A stretch of DNA of 8,976 nt from contig JAEYOT010000046.1 in the NCBI GenBank assembly GCA_023411445.1, forward strand, positions 1-8,976, read 5' to 3'. The first letter of the stretch is position 1. Every line of letters starts with the position of its first letter. Shown here in pieces: positions 1 to 6,361 of this stretch. The position numbers were made by a program, and so were the translations under genes. Source of the DNA: Pseudomonadota bacterium (GTDB taxonomy: Bacteria > Myxococcota_A > Polyangia > Polyangiales > Polyangiaceae). The notes beneath the pieces are model-generated. The model saw only the letters and a program-made list of their open reading frames with translations, was not told the origin of the DNA and searched no databases.

Positions 1-66
1 TTGCTCGTCGGCGATCAACAGGCGGACCGAGTTGGTCCCGATGTCGATGGCGGCGACGGTGCTCAC
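1..66 (-). CDS. Ppx/GppA-type phosphatase, N-terminal fragment cut by the window edge
   Basis: Only the first 22 codons are present. They read from a GTG start and contain the motif AIDIGTNSVRLLIAD (residues 6-20). This is the first phosphate-binding motif of the ASKHA fold as found in exopolyphosphatase/guanosine-pentaphosphate phosphatases, enzymes that degrade polyphosphate or convert pppGpp to ppGpp in the cytosol. The GTG is supported by an AGGAG ribosome-binding site 9 bases upstream, and it begins 4 bases after the folE stop, so the two genes are probably cotranscribed and translated in sequence. Whether this is Ppx or GppA cannot be decided from the fragment. Other ASKHA proteins share a related motif, but the IDIGTNS-R-LI-D pattern is most typical of Ppx/GppA. 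Confidence 0.85.
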   Translation of the reverse strand, partial: MSTVAAIDIGTNSVRLLIADEQ

Positions 67-70
67 CGGG

Positions 71-727
71 CTACGCTCCTTGGGCGCCGATCTGCCGGGG
101 TAGGCCCAGCACGGTGAACAGCTCCATGCGCGCCGCCGCGTCCTTCAAGAAGATGCCGTGCAGCTTGCTGGTGGTCGTCCAGGAGCCGGGCTTCTTGATG
201 CCGCGGTAGCACATGCAAAAGTGCTGGCACTGCACGATCACGGCCACGCCTTGCGGCTTCAAGTGGTTCTCAATCGCGTCTGCGATCTGCTTGGTGAGCT
301 TCTCCTGCACCTGCAGGCGCTTGGCGTACACGTCCACCACGCGCGCTAGCTTGCTGAGCCCCACCACGCGCCCATCCGGGATGTAGGCCACGTGCGCCTT
401 GCCGACGAAAGGCACCATGTGGTGCTCACAGTGGCTGAACAGCTCGATGTCGCTCACCAGCACCAGCTCGTCGTAGCCGTCCACCTCTTGGAATGTCTTG
501 CCGAGGTACTCCGAAGCATCTTGCCCATAGCCGGAGAAGTGCTCGGCCATCGCTCGCACGACGCGCGCCGGCGTCTCCAGCAGGCCTTCGCGCTGCACGT
601 CCTCCCCCAAGTACGCCAAAATGCCACGAACGTGCGCCTCTGCCGCAGCGACGTCCGCTGGCTTGCGTGACAACGGCTGCTTCAACTTGGTCTTGGCCTT
701 CTCAGCGCGCTTGTTTTGCTTCGGCAT
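71..727 (-). CDS. folE: GTP cyclohydrolase I (FolE)
   Basis: The product is a 218-residue cytosolic GTP cyclohydrolase I, close to the usual size of about 220. The enzyme converts GTP to 7,8-dihydroneopterin triphosphate, the first step of tetrahydrofolate and pterin synthesis. Visible motifs are LLETPARV (49-56), [10 protein letters not shown] (98-107), [10 protein letters not shown] (123-132) and QHFCMCYRG (168-176). The zinc ligands expected for the family are C100, H103 and C171, all present. The first 25 residues are Lys-rich and variable, as is common. The start at 727 was chosen because a TATGAT -10-like box at 737-742 would put transcription at the ATG itself. In-frame ATGs at 748 and 745 would add 7 or 6 residues, and none of the three has a clear Shine-Dalgarno site. 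The frame stays open far upstream through the antisense of the HAD gene, but that extension has no coding character. The Ppx/GppA gene follows after 4 bases. Confidence 0.97.
   Translation of the reverse strand: MPKQNKRAEKAKTKLKQPLSRKPADVAAAEAHVRGILAYLGEDVQREGLLETPARVVRAMAEHFSGYGQDASEYLGKTFQEVDGYDELVLVSDIELFSHCEHHMVPFVGKAHVAYIPDGRVVGLSKLARVVDVYAKRLQVQEKLTKQIADAIENHLKPQGVAVIVQCQHFCMCYRGIKKPGSWTTTSKLHGIFLKDAAARMELFTVLGLPRQIGAQGA
76..80 (-). promoter_or_regulatory. Ribosome-binding site for the Ppx/GppA gene
   Basis: On the minus strand the sequence reads AGGAG followed by 9 bases and then GTG. It overlaps the last codons of folE and fixes the GTG at 66 as the start of the downstream gene. Confidence 0.7.
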
Positions 728-744
728 CGCGCGCTGATCATACA
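716..744 (+). promoter_or_regulatory. Weak candidate promoter for the HAD phosphatase gene
   Basis: TTGCTT (716-721), a 17-base spacer and CATACA (739-744) form a poor sigma-70-like pair. Transcription from it would begin about 5 bases before the ATG at 756, giving a nearly leaderless mRNA. It overlaps the first codons and the candidate -10 box of folE. The match is weak and rests mainly on position. Confidence 0.18.
737..742 (-). promoter_or_regulatory. Candidate -10 box for folE
   Basis: TATGAT on the minus strand matches the sigma-70 -10 consensus at 5 of 6 positions. It lies 9 bases upstream of the ATG at 727, so a transcript would start at or within a few bases of the start codon, which fits the absence of a ribosome-binding site. 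No convincing -35 box is present at the right distance, so this is tentative. Confidence 0.3.
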
Positions 745-755
745 TCATGTGACGC

Positions 756-1424
756 ATGACCGGCCGGGTTCGCGGCGTCATCCTGGACGTCGACGGGACG
801 CTCGTCGACAGCAACGACGCGCACGCGCGAGCTTGGGTCGACGCGCTCGCAGAGCAGCGCATCGAGGTGTCGTTCTCGAGTGTGCGGCCGCTGATCGGCA
901 TGGGTGGCGACAAGCTGCTGCCCGAGGTCGCTCGCGTGAGCGAGGGCTCTGAGCTGGGCCGGCGCGTGAGCGCGCGTCGCAGCGCGATCTTCGCAGAGCG
1001 GTACTTGCCAGGGCTGCGCGCGTTTCCCAAGACGCGTGAGCTCGTGCTGCGAATGCGCGGCGCGGGCCTGAAGGTCGTGATCGCGAGCTCCGCGAAGAGG
1101 GAGGAGCTGAGCCCGCTTTTGGAGCTGGCGCGCGTGAGCGATCTGGTCGAGGGCGTCACGTCCTCCAGCGACAGCGCGGCCTCCAAGCCCGATCCGGACA
1201 TCGTCCAGGCCGCGCTGGCGCTGCTCGACGTGGCGGCGGCCCATGTCGTCATGATCGGCGACACACCTTACGACATCGAGGCGGCGGCGAAGGCTGGGAT
1301 TCCTACTATCGCGTTTCGTTGCGGCGGCCAGAGCGACGCCGCGCTGAAAGGCGCGCAGGCTACTTACGACGGCCCGGCGGACCTATTGGCTCGCTTCACG
1401 GAGTCGGCGCTGGCAGCAAGTTAG
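756..1424 (+). CDS. HAD-superfamily phosphatase (phosphoglycolate phosphatase-like)
   Basis: The 222-residue protein is a complete haloacid-dehalogenase-type hydrolase. Motif I is DVDGT with nucleophile D11 and acid/base D13, motif II is S111 in VVIASS, motif III is K144 in SKPDPD, and motif IV is D169 and D173 in GDTPYD. A helical cap (about residues 18-85) between motifs I and II marks a C1-cap enzyme of the beta-phosphoglucomutase/phosphoglycolate phosphatase group, so it should remove or transfer a phosphate on a small metabolite using magnesium in the cytosol. The substrate cannot be read from the sequence. The ATG is the only possible start nearby, because an in-frame TGA lies 6 bases upstream, and no Shine-Dalgarno sequence precedes it. 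The gene diverges from folE, and its last 29 bases overlap the convergent lipoprotein gene. Confidence 0.94.
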   Translation: MTGRVRGVILDVDGTLVDSNDAHARAWVDALAEQRIEVSFSSVRPLIGMGGDKLLPEVARVSEGSELGRRVSARRSAIFAERYLPGLRAFPKTRELVLRMRGAGLKVVIASSAKREELSPLLELARVSDLVEGVTSSSDSAASKPDPDIVQAALALLDVAAAHVVMIGDTPYDIEAAAKAGIPTIAFRCGGQSDAALKGAQATYDGPADLLARFTESALAAS

Positions 1425-1899
1425 GAATGATGCCGCTCGCGCCCCGCAGCGCGATCTGCGCCACCTGCTCCCGCGTGAGCTCGCCCGCGATGTCGAACGG
1501 CACTTCCATGTTCAGGCGCTCGCTACCGACGCGCGCGCTGCCCACGATGCGATAGGGCACCGGCTTGGCCGAGAGCGCGAACGGCGCCAGCGCCGTCACG
1601 TTGGTCCACCCGACGCCGAGCTGCGCCGGTAGCTGCACGGTCTGCTCAGCACCGACCGTCATCACGCCGGTCGCGGCGCCGCTGCCGAGCTGACCGCCGC
1701 CCTGGATCTCCACGGTGCCTTTCACGTCGCTAGCCTTGATGGGAAAGCCATTGGGGTTTCTCACGTCCAGCACCAGCGCGAGCTGGATGCCCTGTGGCTC
1801 GATGGCCGCTACCGTCACGGAGCGCGGCGTCACCTCCACGGGCTTGGGCTTGGAGCACGCCGCCGCCGAGAGCGCCAGCGCGAGGACGATGCTTCGCAT
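1396..1899 (-). CDS. LEA14-like (WHy-domain type) lipoprotein
   Basis: The product has 167 residues. It begins with a short hydrophobic signal sequence ending in SAAAC, so C15 is the likely lipidated cysteine and the mature protein should be membrane-anchored outside the cytoplasm. Residues about 25-140 form alternating beta-strand-like stretches with VRNPNGFPIKASDV (46-59), the pattern seen in LEA type 2/WHy-domain proteins, which form a beta-sandwich and are linked to stress or desiccation tolerance in other organisms. Its role here is unknown. The ATG at 1899 is the first in frame that gives a proper signal peptide, and there is no strong ribosome-binding site. Nine bases upstream is the stop of a 42-codon frame that may belong to the same transcript. 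The 3' end overlaps the HAD gene by 29 bases. Family assignment is from motif recognition only. Confidence 0.78.
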   Translation of the reverse strand: MRSIVLALALSAAACSKPKPVEVTPRSVTVAAIEPQGIQLALVLDVRNPNGFPIKASDVKGTVEIQGGGQLGSGAATGVMTVGAEQTVQLPAQLGVGWTNVTALAPFALSAKPVPYRIVGSARVGSERLNMEVPFDIAGELTREQVAQIALRGASGIIPNLLPAPTP

Positions 1900-1908
1900 G
1901 CGCGCAAC

Positions 1909-2037
1909 TTACAGCGCCGCGCCCGGGCTGACCACGACGCGAAAGCGGTATCCGGCGAAAGTTCCGTCGGGGCCAGAGCGCGTGGGAAAAATAGCGCTGC
2001 CGTGATCGATGCCGGCCTGAGCGGCATTAGGGCGCAT
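1909..2037 (-). pseudogene. Possible C-terminal gene remnant or 42-residue small protein
   Basis: A minus-strand frame from ATG (2037) to TAA encodes 42 residues containing the stretches GIDHGSAIFPT (9-19) and GTFAGYRFRVVVSPG (25-39). It reads like the folded end of an extracytoplasmic protein rather than random antisense translation. Of the 41 codons after the ATG, 29 end in G or C. A TAG lies two codons upstream of the ATG, so any longer ancestral gene is interrupted there. The TAA is 9 bases before the lipoprotein start, a normal operon spacing. There is no Shine-Dalgarno site. Its ATG shares the CATG at 2035-2038 with the oppositely oriented vWA gene start. I do not recognise the family. 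It could also be chance reading through an otherwise non-coding gap of 136 bases. Confidence 0.3.
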
Positions 2038-3316
2038 GGCCTACGGAGGATCGCTCGGCGCCGCGCGCTGGTTGTCGTTGGTTGCCGCGCTGACGGGCTG
2101 CTCATCGTCAGCTGCGCCCGAGAGCGGCGGGGAGGCGAGTGGCGCCGCGGGTGGCAGCGGGCCGTCCGCCGGTGGCCCGTCCGCCGGCGCCAGGGCTCAC
2201 GGCGGTAGCCTGGTCATCGACCTGCCCAGCGCCACGGGCGGCGGCGATAGCAGCGGCAGCGGCGGCGGGCAGTCCTGCGCCACGCAGCAAGCCGAGGCCA
2301 AGGTGGAGCGTCAGCCAGTCGACATCATCTTGGCCATCGACAACTCCGGCAGCATGCAGGACGAAATCGACGCGGTCGAACGCAACATCAACGTCAATTT
2401 CGCGAACATCCTGCAGAGCAGCGGGGTGGACTACCGCGTGATCCTGATCTCACGGCACGAGAAGAAGGGGCGAGAGACCTCCATCTGCGTGAGCGCGCCC
2501 CTCAGCGCCAACGAAACTTGCTCTCCCACGCCGGACCGTCCCGCGTTCAGCGAGCGCTTCTTCCACTACAGTCGCAAGCTCGAGAGCTTGGATTCTCTCG
2601 TGAAGCTGGTGGAGACCTTCGATGGCACGGAGGAAGACGAGTTCGACCTTGCGCCCGAGGGTTGGGGGAGCTGGCTGAGGCCGGGCGCGGCCAAAGTCTT
2701 CCTCGAGATTACCGACGACGACTCGACTGAGATGTCCGCGCAACAGTTCGTGGCCGCCATCACGGCGAAGTCGGACCAGTTTGGCACCGCCAGCGCGCCG
2801 AGCTTCCGCTTCCACAGCATCACCGGCATCGTAGAGAAGCCAGAGCCGGCGGAGCCGTGGCGGCCGGACGAGCCGATTCAGAACAAGAAATGCACGGGCA
2901 ACTCCGACAAGGTGGAGAACGCCGGAGAGGTGTATCAGGAGCTGAGCCGCGCCACGGGCGGGCTGCGCTTCCCGCTCTGCCAGTACACCGCGTTCGACGT
3001 CGTGTTCGATACCATCGCCAAGGACGTGGTGACCCACGCGGGCCTGCAGTGCGAGCTCGAGATCCCGCCGCCTCCCCCCGGGCGCGAGCTGGACTTGGCC
3101 AAGGTAGCCGTGGCGTACGACGCGGGCGACGGCTCCGCGCCGCAAACCTTCGGGCAGGCCATGAGCGCCGCGCAGTGCGTACCCAGCGCCTTCTACGTGG
3201 ACGCTGGCAAGATTCGCCTGTGCCCGGAGACGTGCGCCGCCGCGCAGCACGGGAAAAATCCCAAGCTGGACGTGCTCTTCACGTGCGAAGAGACGTTCGT
3301 GGATCCGCCCAAGTGA
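2036..3316 (+). CDS. von Willebrand factor A-domain lipoprotein
   Basis: The 426-residue product starts with a signal sequence ending in LTGC, so C22 is the predicted lipidation site. A Ser/Gly/Ala/Pro-rich spacer (about 23-80) follows, then a vWA domain from about residue 93. The metal-binding MIDAS motif is DNSGS (D102, S104, S106), and acidic residues D227-D229 in EITDDDS fit the expected position of the later metal-coordinating aspartate. The C-terminal part is Cys-rich (CPETCAAA, then FTCEE). This architecture is common among surface lipoproteins of myxobacteria, where ligand or adhesion roles are suspected but mostly unproven. An in-frame TGA 18 bases upstream leaves 2036 as the start. 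No ribosome-binding site precedes it; a GGAGGA lies just inside the gene and is too far from the next TTG (21 bases) to serve it well. The stop codon directly abuts that of the convergent kinase gene. Confidence 0.9.
   Translation: MAYGGSLGAARWLSLVAALTGCSSSAAPESGGEASGAAGGSGPSAGGPSAGARAHGGSLVIDLPSATGGGDSSGSGGGQSCATQQAEAKVERQPVDIILAIDNSGSMQDEIDAVERNINVNFANILQSSGVDYRVILISRHEKKGRETSICVSAPLSANETCSPTPDRPAFSERFFHYSRKLESLDSLVKLVETFDGTEEDEFDLAPEGWGSWLRPGAAKVFLEITDDDSTEMSAQQFVAAITAKSDQFGTASAPSFRFHSITGIVEKPEPAEPWRPDEPIQNKKCTGNSDKVENAGEVYQELSRATGGLRFPLCQYTAFDVVFDTIAKDVVTHAGLQCELEIPPPPPGRELDLAKVAVAYDAGDGSAPQTFGQAMSAAQCVPSAFYVDAGKIRLCPETCAAAQHGKNPKLDVLFTCEETFVDPPK
2159..2188 (+). repeat. Tandem 15-bp repeat in the vWA lipoprotein linker
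   Basis: Two adjacent 15-base units encode GPSAG-GPSAG (residues 42-51). They differ only at two third-codon positions. The repeat lies in the flexible spacer between the lipid anchor and the vWA domain, so copy number could vary without disturbing the fold. Confidence 0.75.
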
Positions 3317-4744
3317 TCATGGTCGCGACAGCGGGATGTGGCTGGAGCGCTCGCGCAGCGCTCGCACGATGGTGCTGACCAGATCCTCCAAGTTCATCGG
3401 CTTGACCAGGAAACGATCCGCGCCGAGCCCTGCCAGCGTCTCCCACTCCTTCGGCCCGCCCAGCGCGGTCATGATGATGATGGGCGCGGAGCGGGCGGCA
3501 GGGCGAGCGCGCAGCAGCGCGGTAGCGCCGAAGCCGTCTAGCGTCGGCATGTGCAGATCGAGCACGACGGCCGAGGCTGGCTCACGGTCGAACGCAGCGA
3601 CGGCGGCGCGACCGTCCGGCACGCACTCCACGCGCGCGCACGGGAAAGCCCGCGTCAGCACCAGCTCCAGCAGATCGCGAAAATCCGGATCATCCTCGGC
3701 TACCAGCAGCCGGCGCGGCTGCAGGCTGTCGCTGCGCGCTGCGGCGAGCCCACGGCGAAACACCTCGACCGTGCTCTGCCGCTCGCGCGGATCCTTGGCC
3801 AGCGCCGTCAAGAGCACGTCGTCGAAGACGTCGGTCAGCTCGGGCCGCACGCTGCTCGGCAACGGCACGGGATCGTGCGCGTGCATCACCGCCAGCACGT
3901 CGTTGTCCTTGGCGAAGAACGGCGGTTTGCCGGTCAACACTTCGTACGCGATGCAGCCGAGCGAGTACAGATCGCTCTGCGGCGTCGCCGCGCAGCTGTC
4001 GCCCGCGCCGAGCTGGATCTCCGGGGCCATGAAGCCAGGCGTGCCGACTCGCTCGCGCACCAGCGAGCCTTCGCGAATGCTGACGGCCAAGCCGAGGTCC
4101 GACACGCGCACCCGCAAATCCTGATGCAGCAGCACGTTGCTGGGCTTGACGTCGCGGTGGAGCGTGCCCGCGGCGTGAATGGCGCTGAGCCCTTGGCGGA
4201 TTTGATCCAGGATGCTCAGCGCCTCATCCAAGTCCAAAGACGTGCGCTGGGCCAGCCAGCGATCGAGCGTCTGTCCCTCCACGAGCTCCATCACGATGAA
4301 GGGGCTGCTCTCGTGCTCGCCGAGCGCGTGGATGGTCAGCACGTTGGGGTGGCTCACGAGCGCCATCGCCCGCGCCTCGCTCATGAAGCGCTGGCGAAAA
4401 TCCGCCGTGTGCAAGTTGGAGCGGATGACCTTGATCGCCACCTTGCGCTCGAGCAGCTCGTCCACGGCGGAGAAGACCTGACCCATCGAGCCGCCGCCGA
4501 GCTTTTCCTGGAGGTGATACACGCCGCCGATCCAGTCCCCCGGCGCGACCCGTAGCCCCTGCGCGCCCCGCAGCGAACGCGACGGGCGCGGCAGGGATGA
4601 GGCGGGGCGGGTCGGTGGGAGGTCGTCCCCATCGCGCAGCGTCACGAGGTCGCCATTGCTCGACACGGGCAGCGTGGTTGGCTCGTACTCGCGGAGCGAG
4701 AGGTCCGAGACTGCTGCGTCCGAATGGGCTACGGAGCCTTGCAT
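3317..4744 (-). CDS. Eukaryotic-type Ser/Thr protein kinase fused to a C-terminal receiver (REC) domain
   Basis: The 475-residue protein has a variable N-terminus (1-70), a full Hanks-type kinase domain (about 75-335) and a response-regulator receiver domain (about 344-465). Kinase features are the Gly loop LGGGSMGQV (82-90), K105 in VAIK, HRDVKPSN (196-203), SDLG (215-218, in place of DFG), GTPGFMAPE (234-242) and SDLYSLG (257-263). Receiver features are the acidic pair D351/D352, phosphoacceptor D396 in VVLDLHMP, T426 and K448 in LVKP. All key residues are present, so both domains look active. No membrane segment is seen, so it should be cytosolic. A histidine kinase may phosphorylate D396 and tune Ser/Thr kinase output, which is inference. 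The ATG at 4744 was preferred. An ATG at 4909, with GAGG 7 bases upstream, would add 55 Arg-rich residues using rare CGA, AGA and AGG codons. Confidence 0.93.
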   Translation of the reverse strand: MQGSVAHSDAAVSDLSLREYEPTTLPVSSNGDLVTLRDGDDLPPTRPASSLPRPSRSLRGAQGLRVAPGDWIGGVYHLQEKLGGGSMGQVFSAVDELLERKVAIKVIRSNLHTADFRQRFMSEARAMALVSHPNVLTIHALGEHESSPFIVMELVEGQTLDRWLAQRTSLDLDEALSILDQIRQGLSAIHAAGTLHRDVKPSNVLLHQDLRVRVSDLGLAVSIREGSLVRERVGTPGFMAPEIQLGAGDSCAATPQSDLYSLGCIAYEVLTGKPPFFAKDNDVLAVMHAHDPVPLPSSVRPELTDVFDDVLLTALAKDPRERQSTVEVFRRGLAAARSDSLQPRRLLVAEDDPDFRDLLELVLTRAFPCARVECVPDGRAAVAAFDREPASAVVLDLHMPTLDGFGATALLRARPAARSAPIIIMTALGGPKEWETLAGLGADRFLVKPMNLEDLVSTIVRALRERSSHIPLSRP

Positions 4745-4947
4745 GAGACCGAACGGGTAATTGCATGGCTCGTGCCGCCGGCGTCTGGAGCGCCGCAGCC
4801 TGCCACGCGGCGCTCGGCTCTTGCTCGCTCGGACCGCTCGTGTGGACCACGAGCTAGGGGCTGCGCGACCATTTGCTACGCCACTGCGGCTGCTGCCCAC
4901 CGTGGCCATTTTCGCGCCTCGTCCGAGAATGCCGCGCGATCGAAGCG
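4745..4947 (-). other. Intergenic region upstream of the kinase gene
   Basis: These 203 bases separate the DUF4403-like gene stop from the preferred kinase ATG. They contain the inverted repeat at 4836-4854 and an open kinase-frame extension back to an ATG at 4909 that is Arg-rich and probably untranslated. No hairpin followed by a T-run, and no convincing -35/-10 pair, was found. The kinase promoter, if separate from the upstream operon, should lie here. Confidence 0.5.
4836..4854. repeat. Perfect inverted repeat, possible operator or hairpin
   Basis: GCTCGTG, a 5-base centre TGGAC, and CACGAGC form a perfect 7-bp dyad. It lies about 92 bases upstream of the preferred kinase start and 94 bases after the preceding gene's stop. 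Lacking a following T-run, it is not a classical terminator. It could be a dimeric regulator's operator or an RNA hairpin. Confidence 0.4.
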
Positions 4948-6327
4948 TTAGCGCTCACGCGTCAAGTTGGCCGCGCCACGTGCCTCCAGCCACGCCACCA
5001 GCTCGGCACCTCGCGCTGCGGCGCCACCTCCGTATGCTGAATCCACGCTCACTGTGAGCTTGAAGGGGCCGGTGCTCAGGGCGGAAATCAGCGCCGGCAC
5101 GCCCTCCTTGAATCCAGTTGGAGAGAGCGCCGGAGGCAAGCGTGCCGACGCCGCCAGGGCGCTGAGCAGCTCGTCGGCATCCAGGCCAGCGCTCTCGATG
5201 CGCGCGCGTTCAGCAGCGCTCGCGCGTGGCGACGCTAGACCGATGTGAGCCTCCTCGCGCGCGAAGCTCGGCGTCGCGGCGAACGTGACGTCCCCGCAAA
5301 TCTGCCCGGCCAGCGTGAGCTCGATGGACACGTCGCTTCCGCGCGGCCGCACCTCCGCGCGCGCGACTCGCGCCCGCTTACCGGCGACGAGCAGCTGCCC
5401 TGCCGAGCTGAGCGCGCGCTCCACCTGCGCCAGCTCGCTCACCAAGCCGAGCCTCACGTCACCGGTTCGCGGCAAGGCGGGGTCACGTTGCAGTGGCGGC
5501 AGCGTCGGCGTCGACGTCGGCGCGCCGCAGCTGGGGCGCAGCTCAGGTCGCGCCAGGAGCGCGAACCTCGCGCGCAGGTGAGTTGACGAAGACTCCACTG
5601 GGCCTTGGACGACGCCCTCCGGGGCGAGCACGAAGCAGCCGAGCAGCGGCAGCGGGCGCGGCTCGGCCGCGAGCCGGTAGCCGCGCTCGAGCTCCGGGCG
5701 GAGCTTCGGCACGTGTCGGTCGATCTCGTGTCCGATACGGACCAACTCGGGCTCCAGCTGCTGACGGAGCGTTGGGGTGACGTCCAGCGTCAAGAGCCCT
5801 CCGAGCGCGCGCACCTTGCAGCCGCGCGTGAAGCGCAGCGAGACGCGCGCCGGCTCGAAGCCGTAGTCGGCACGGAGTAGCAGCGGCACCTCCGCGCTCA
5901 CCACGGCCTCCGGCTGGCACGAGGCGTAGCAGTTTGCGCCGCGGCACGCTTCGGCGCGCGCGGCGACCGCAGCCTCGATTACGAGGGAGCTCGCCTTCAC
6001 GGAGGCGCTGAGCGGTCCGCGCTCCACCTCGTAGCTCACGCTACCAGCCGGTCCGAGGCCGGCGCGCCCGGCCGCCAACTTGCGCTGCACACGCGGCTCC
6101 AGCTCCGAAAGCACGCTCGCCAGCGGCTCTTCCAGCTCGACCACGACTCGCGACGGCTCCACCGAGCGCTCACGCACGATTTCGACCAGCTCGGCCGCGG
6201 AGCGTGCGCGCGGCAACGTGACGCTGCACTCCCGCTCGAGCTCGGGACCGGGCAGGCTCGGCGCGCCGCCGCCCGCGCCGCAGCCGAGGGACGCCAGGCA
6301 ACAGAGACTCACGAGCAAGCGGCGCAT
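4948..6327 (-). CDS. DUF4403-like lipoprotein
   Basis: The 459-residue protein opens with an Arg-Arg signal sequence and a lipobox-like SLGC (C16 lipidated), so it should sit on the periplasmic face of a membrane. The body is made of alternating beta strands and long helices. It has VSYEVERGPLSASV (97-110), a Cys cluster C128/C133/C137, RFTRGCKVRALG (165-176) followed by a helix with IDRHVPKL (202-209), and a second half resuming with LPPLQ (276-280). This order resembles DUF4403 proteins, which have no established function. The assignment is from pattern memory and is less secure than for its neighbours. The lipobox is slightly atypical (S at -3). It follows mgtE by 34 bases on the same strand, so it is probably cotranscribed, though no Shine-Dalgarno site is visible. 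Confidence 0.75.
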   Translation of the reverse strand: MRRLLVSLCCLASLGCGAGGGAPSLPGPELERECSVTLPRARSAAELVEIVRERSVEPSRVVVELEEPLASVLSELEPRVQRKLAAGRAGLGPAGSVSYEVERGPLSASVKASSLVIEAAVAARAEACRGANCYASCQPEAVVSAEVPLLLRADYGFEPARVSLRFTRGCKVRALGGLLTLDVTPTLRQQLEPELVRIGHEIDRHVPKLRPELERGYRLAAEPRPLPLLGCFVLAPEGVVQGPVESSSTHLRARFALLARPELRPSCGAPTSTPTLPPLQRDPALPRTGDVRLGLVSELAQVERALSSAGQLLVAGKRARVARAEVRPRGSDVSIELTLAGQICGDVTFAATPSFAREEAHIGLASPRASAAERARIESAGLDADELLSALAASARLPPALSPTGFKEGVPALISALSTGPFKLTVSVDSAYGGGAAARGAELVAWLEARGAANLTRER

Positions 6328-6361
6328 GGCGCGAGGCTACTACGAGCGTGCGGCTCGGCGG

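Noticed and set aside
728..1264. A long N-terminal extension of the folE frame through the antisense of the HAD gene
   Set aside because: It translates to Ser/Arg/Thr-rich sequence without domains, while the opposite strand encodes a complete HAD enzyme with all catalytic motifs. GTP cyclohydrolase I is full length from 727.
1900..2035. A clear promoter pair for the vWA or LEA14-like gene
   Set aside because: A-rich bases at 1986-1992 resemble part of a -10 region on either strand, but no -35 partner at a suitable distance was found.
2045..2050. GGAGGA as a ribosome-binding site for a later TTG start of the vWA lipoprotein
   Set aside because: The nearest TTG is 21 bases away, and starting there would leave a signal sequence of about 10 residues. 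It encodes Gly-Gly in the predicted signal peptide.
2450..3250. A 266-codon minus-strand frame opposite the vWA lipoprotein gene
   Set aside because: It has no recognisable domain and is explained as a GC-rich shadow of the vWA coding sequence.
3551..4555. A 334-codon plus-strand open frame opposite the kinase gene
   Set aside because: It is antisense to an unmistakable kinase-receiver gene. The translation is rich in Arg, His and Ala without motifs, as expected for antisense frames in high-GC DNA.
4836..4854. Rho-independent terminator after the DUF4403-like gene
   Set aside because: The dyad is followed by mixed GC-rich sequence on both strands, with no T-run.
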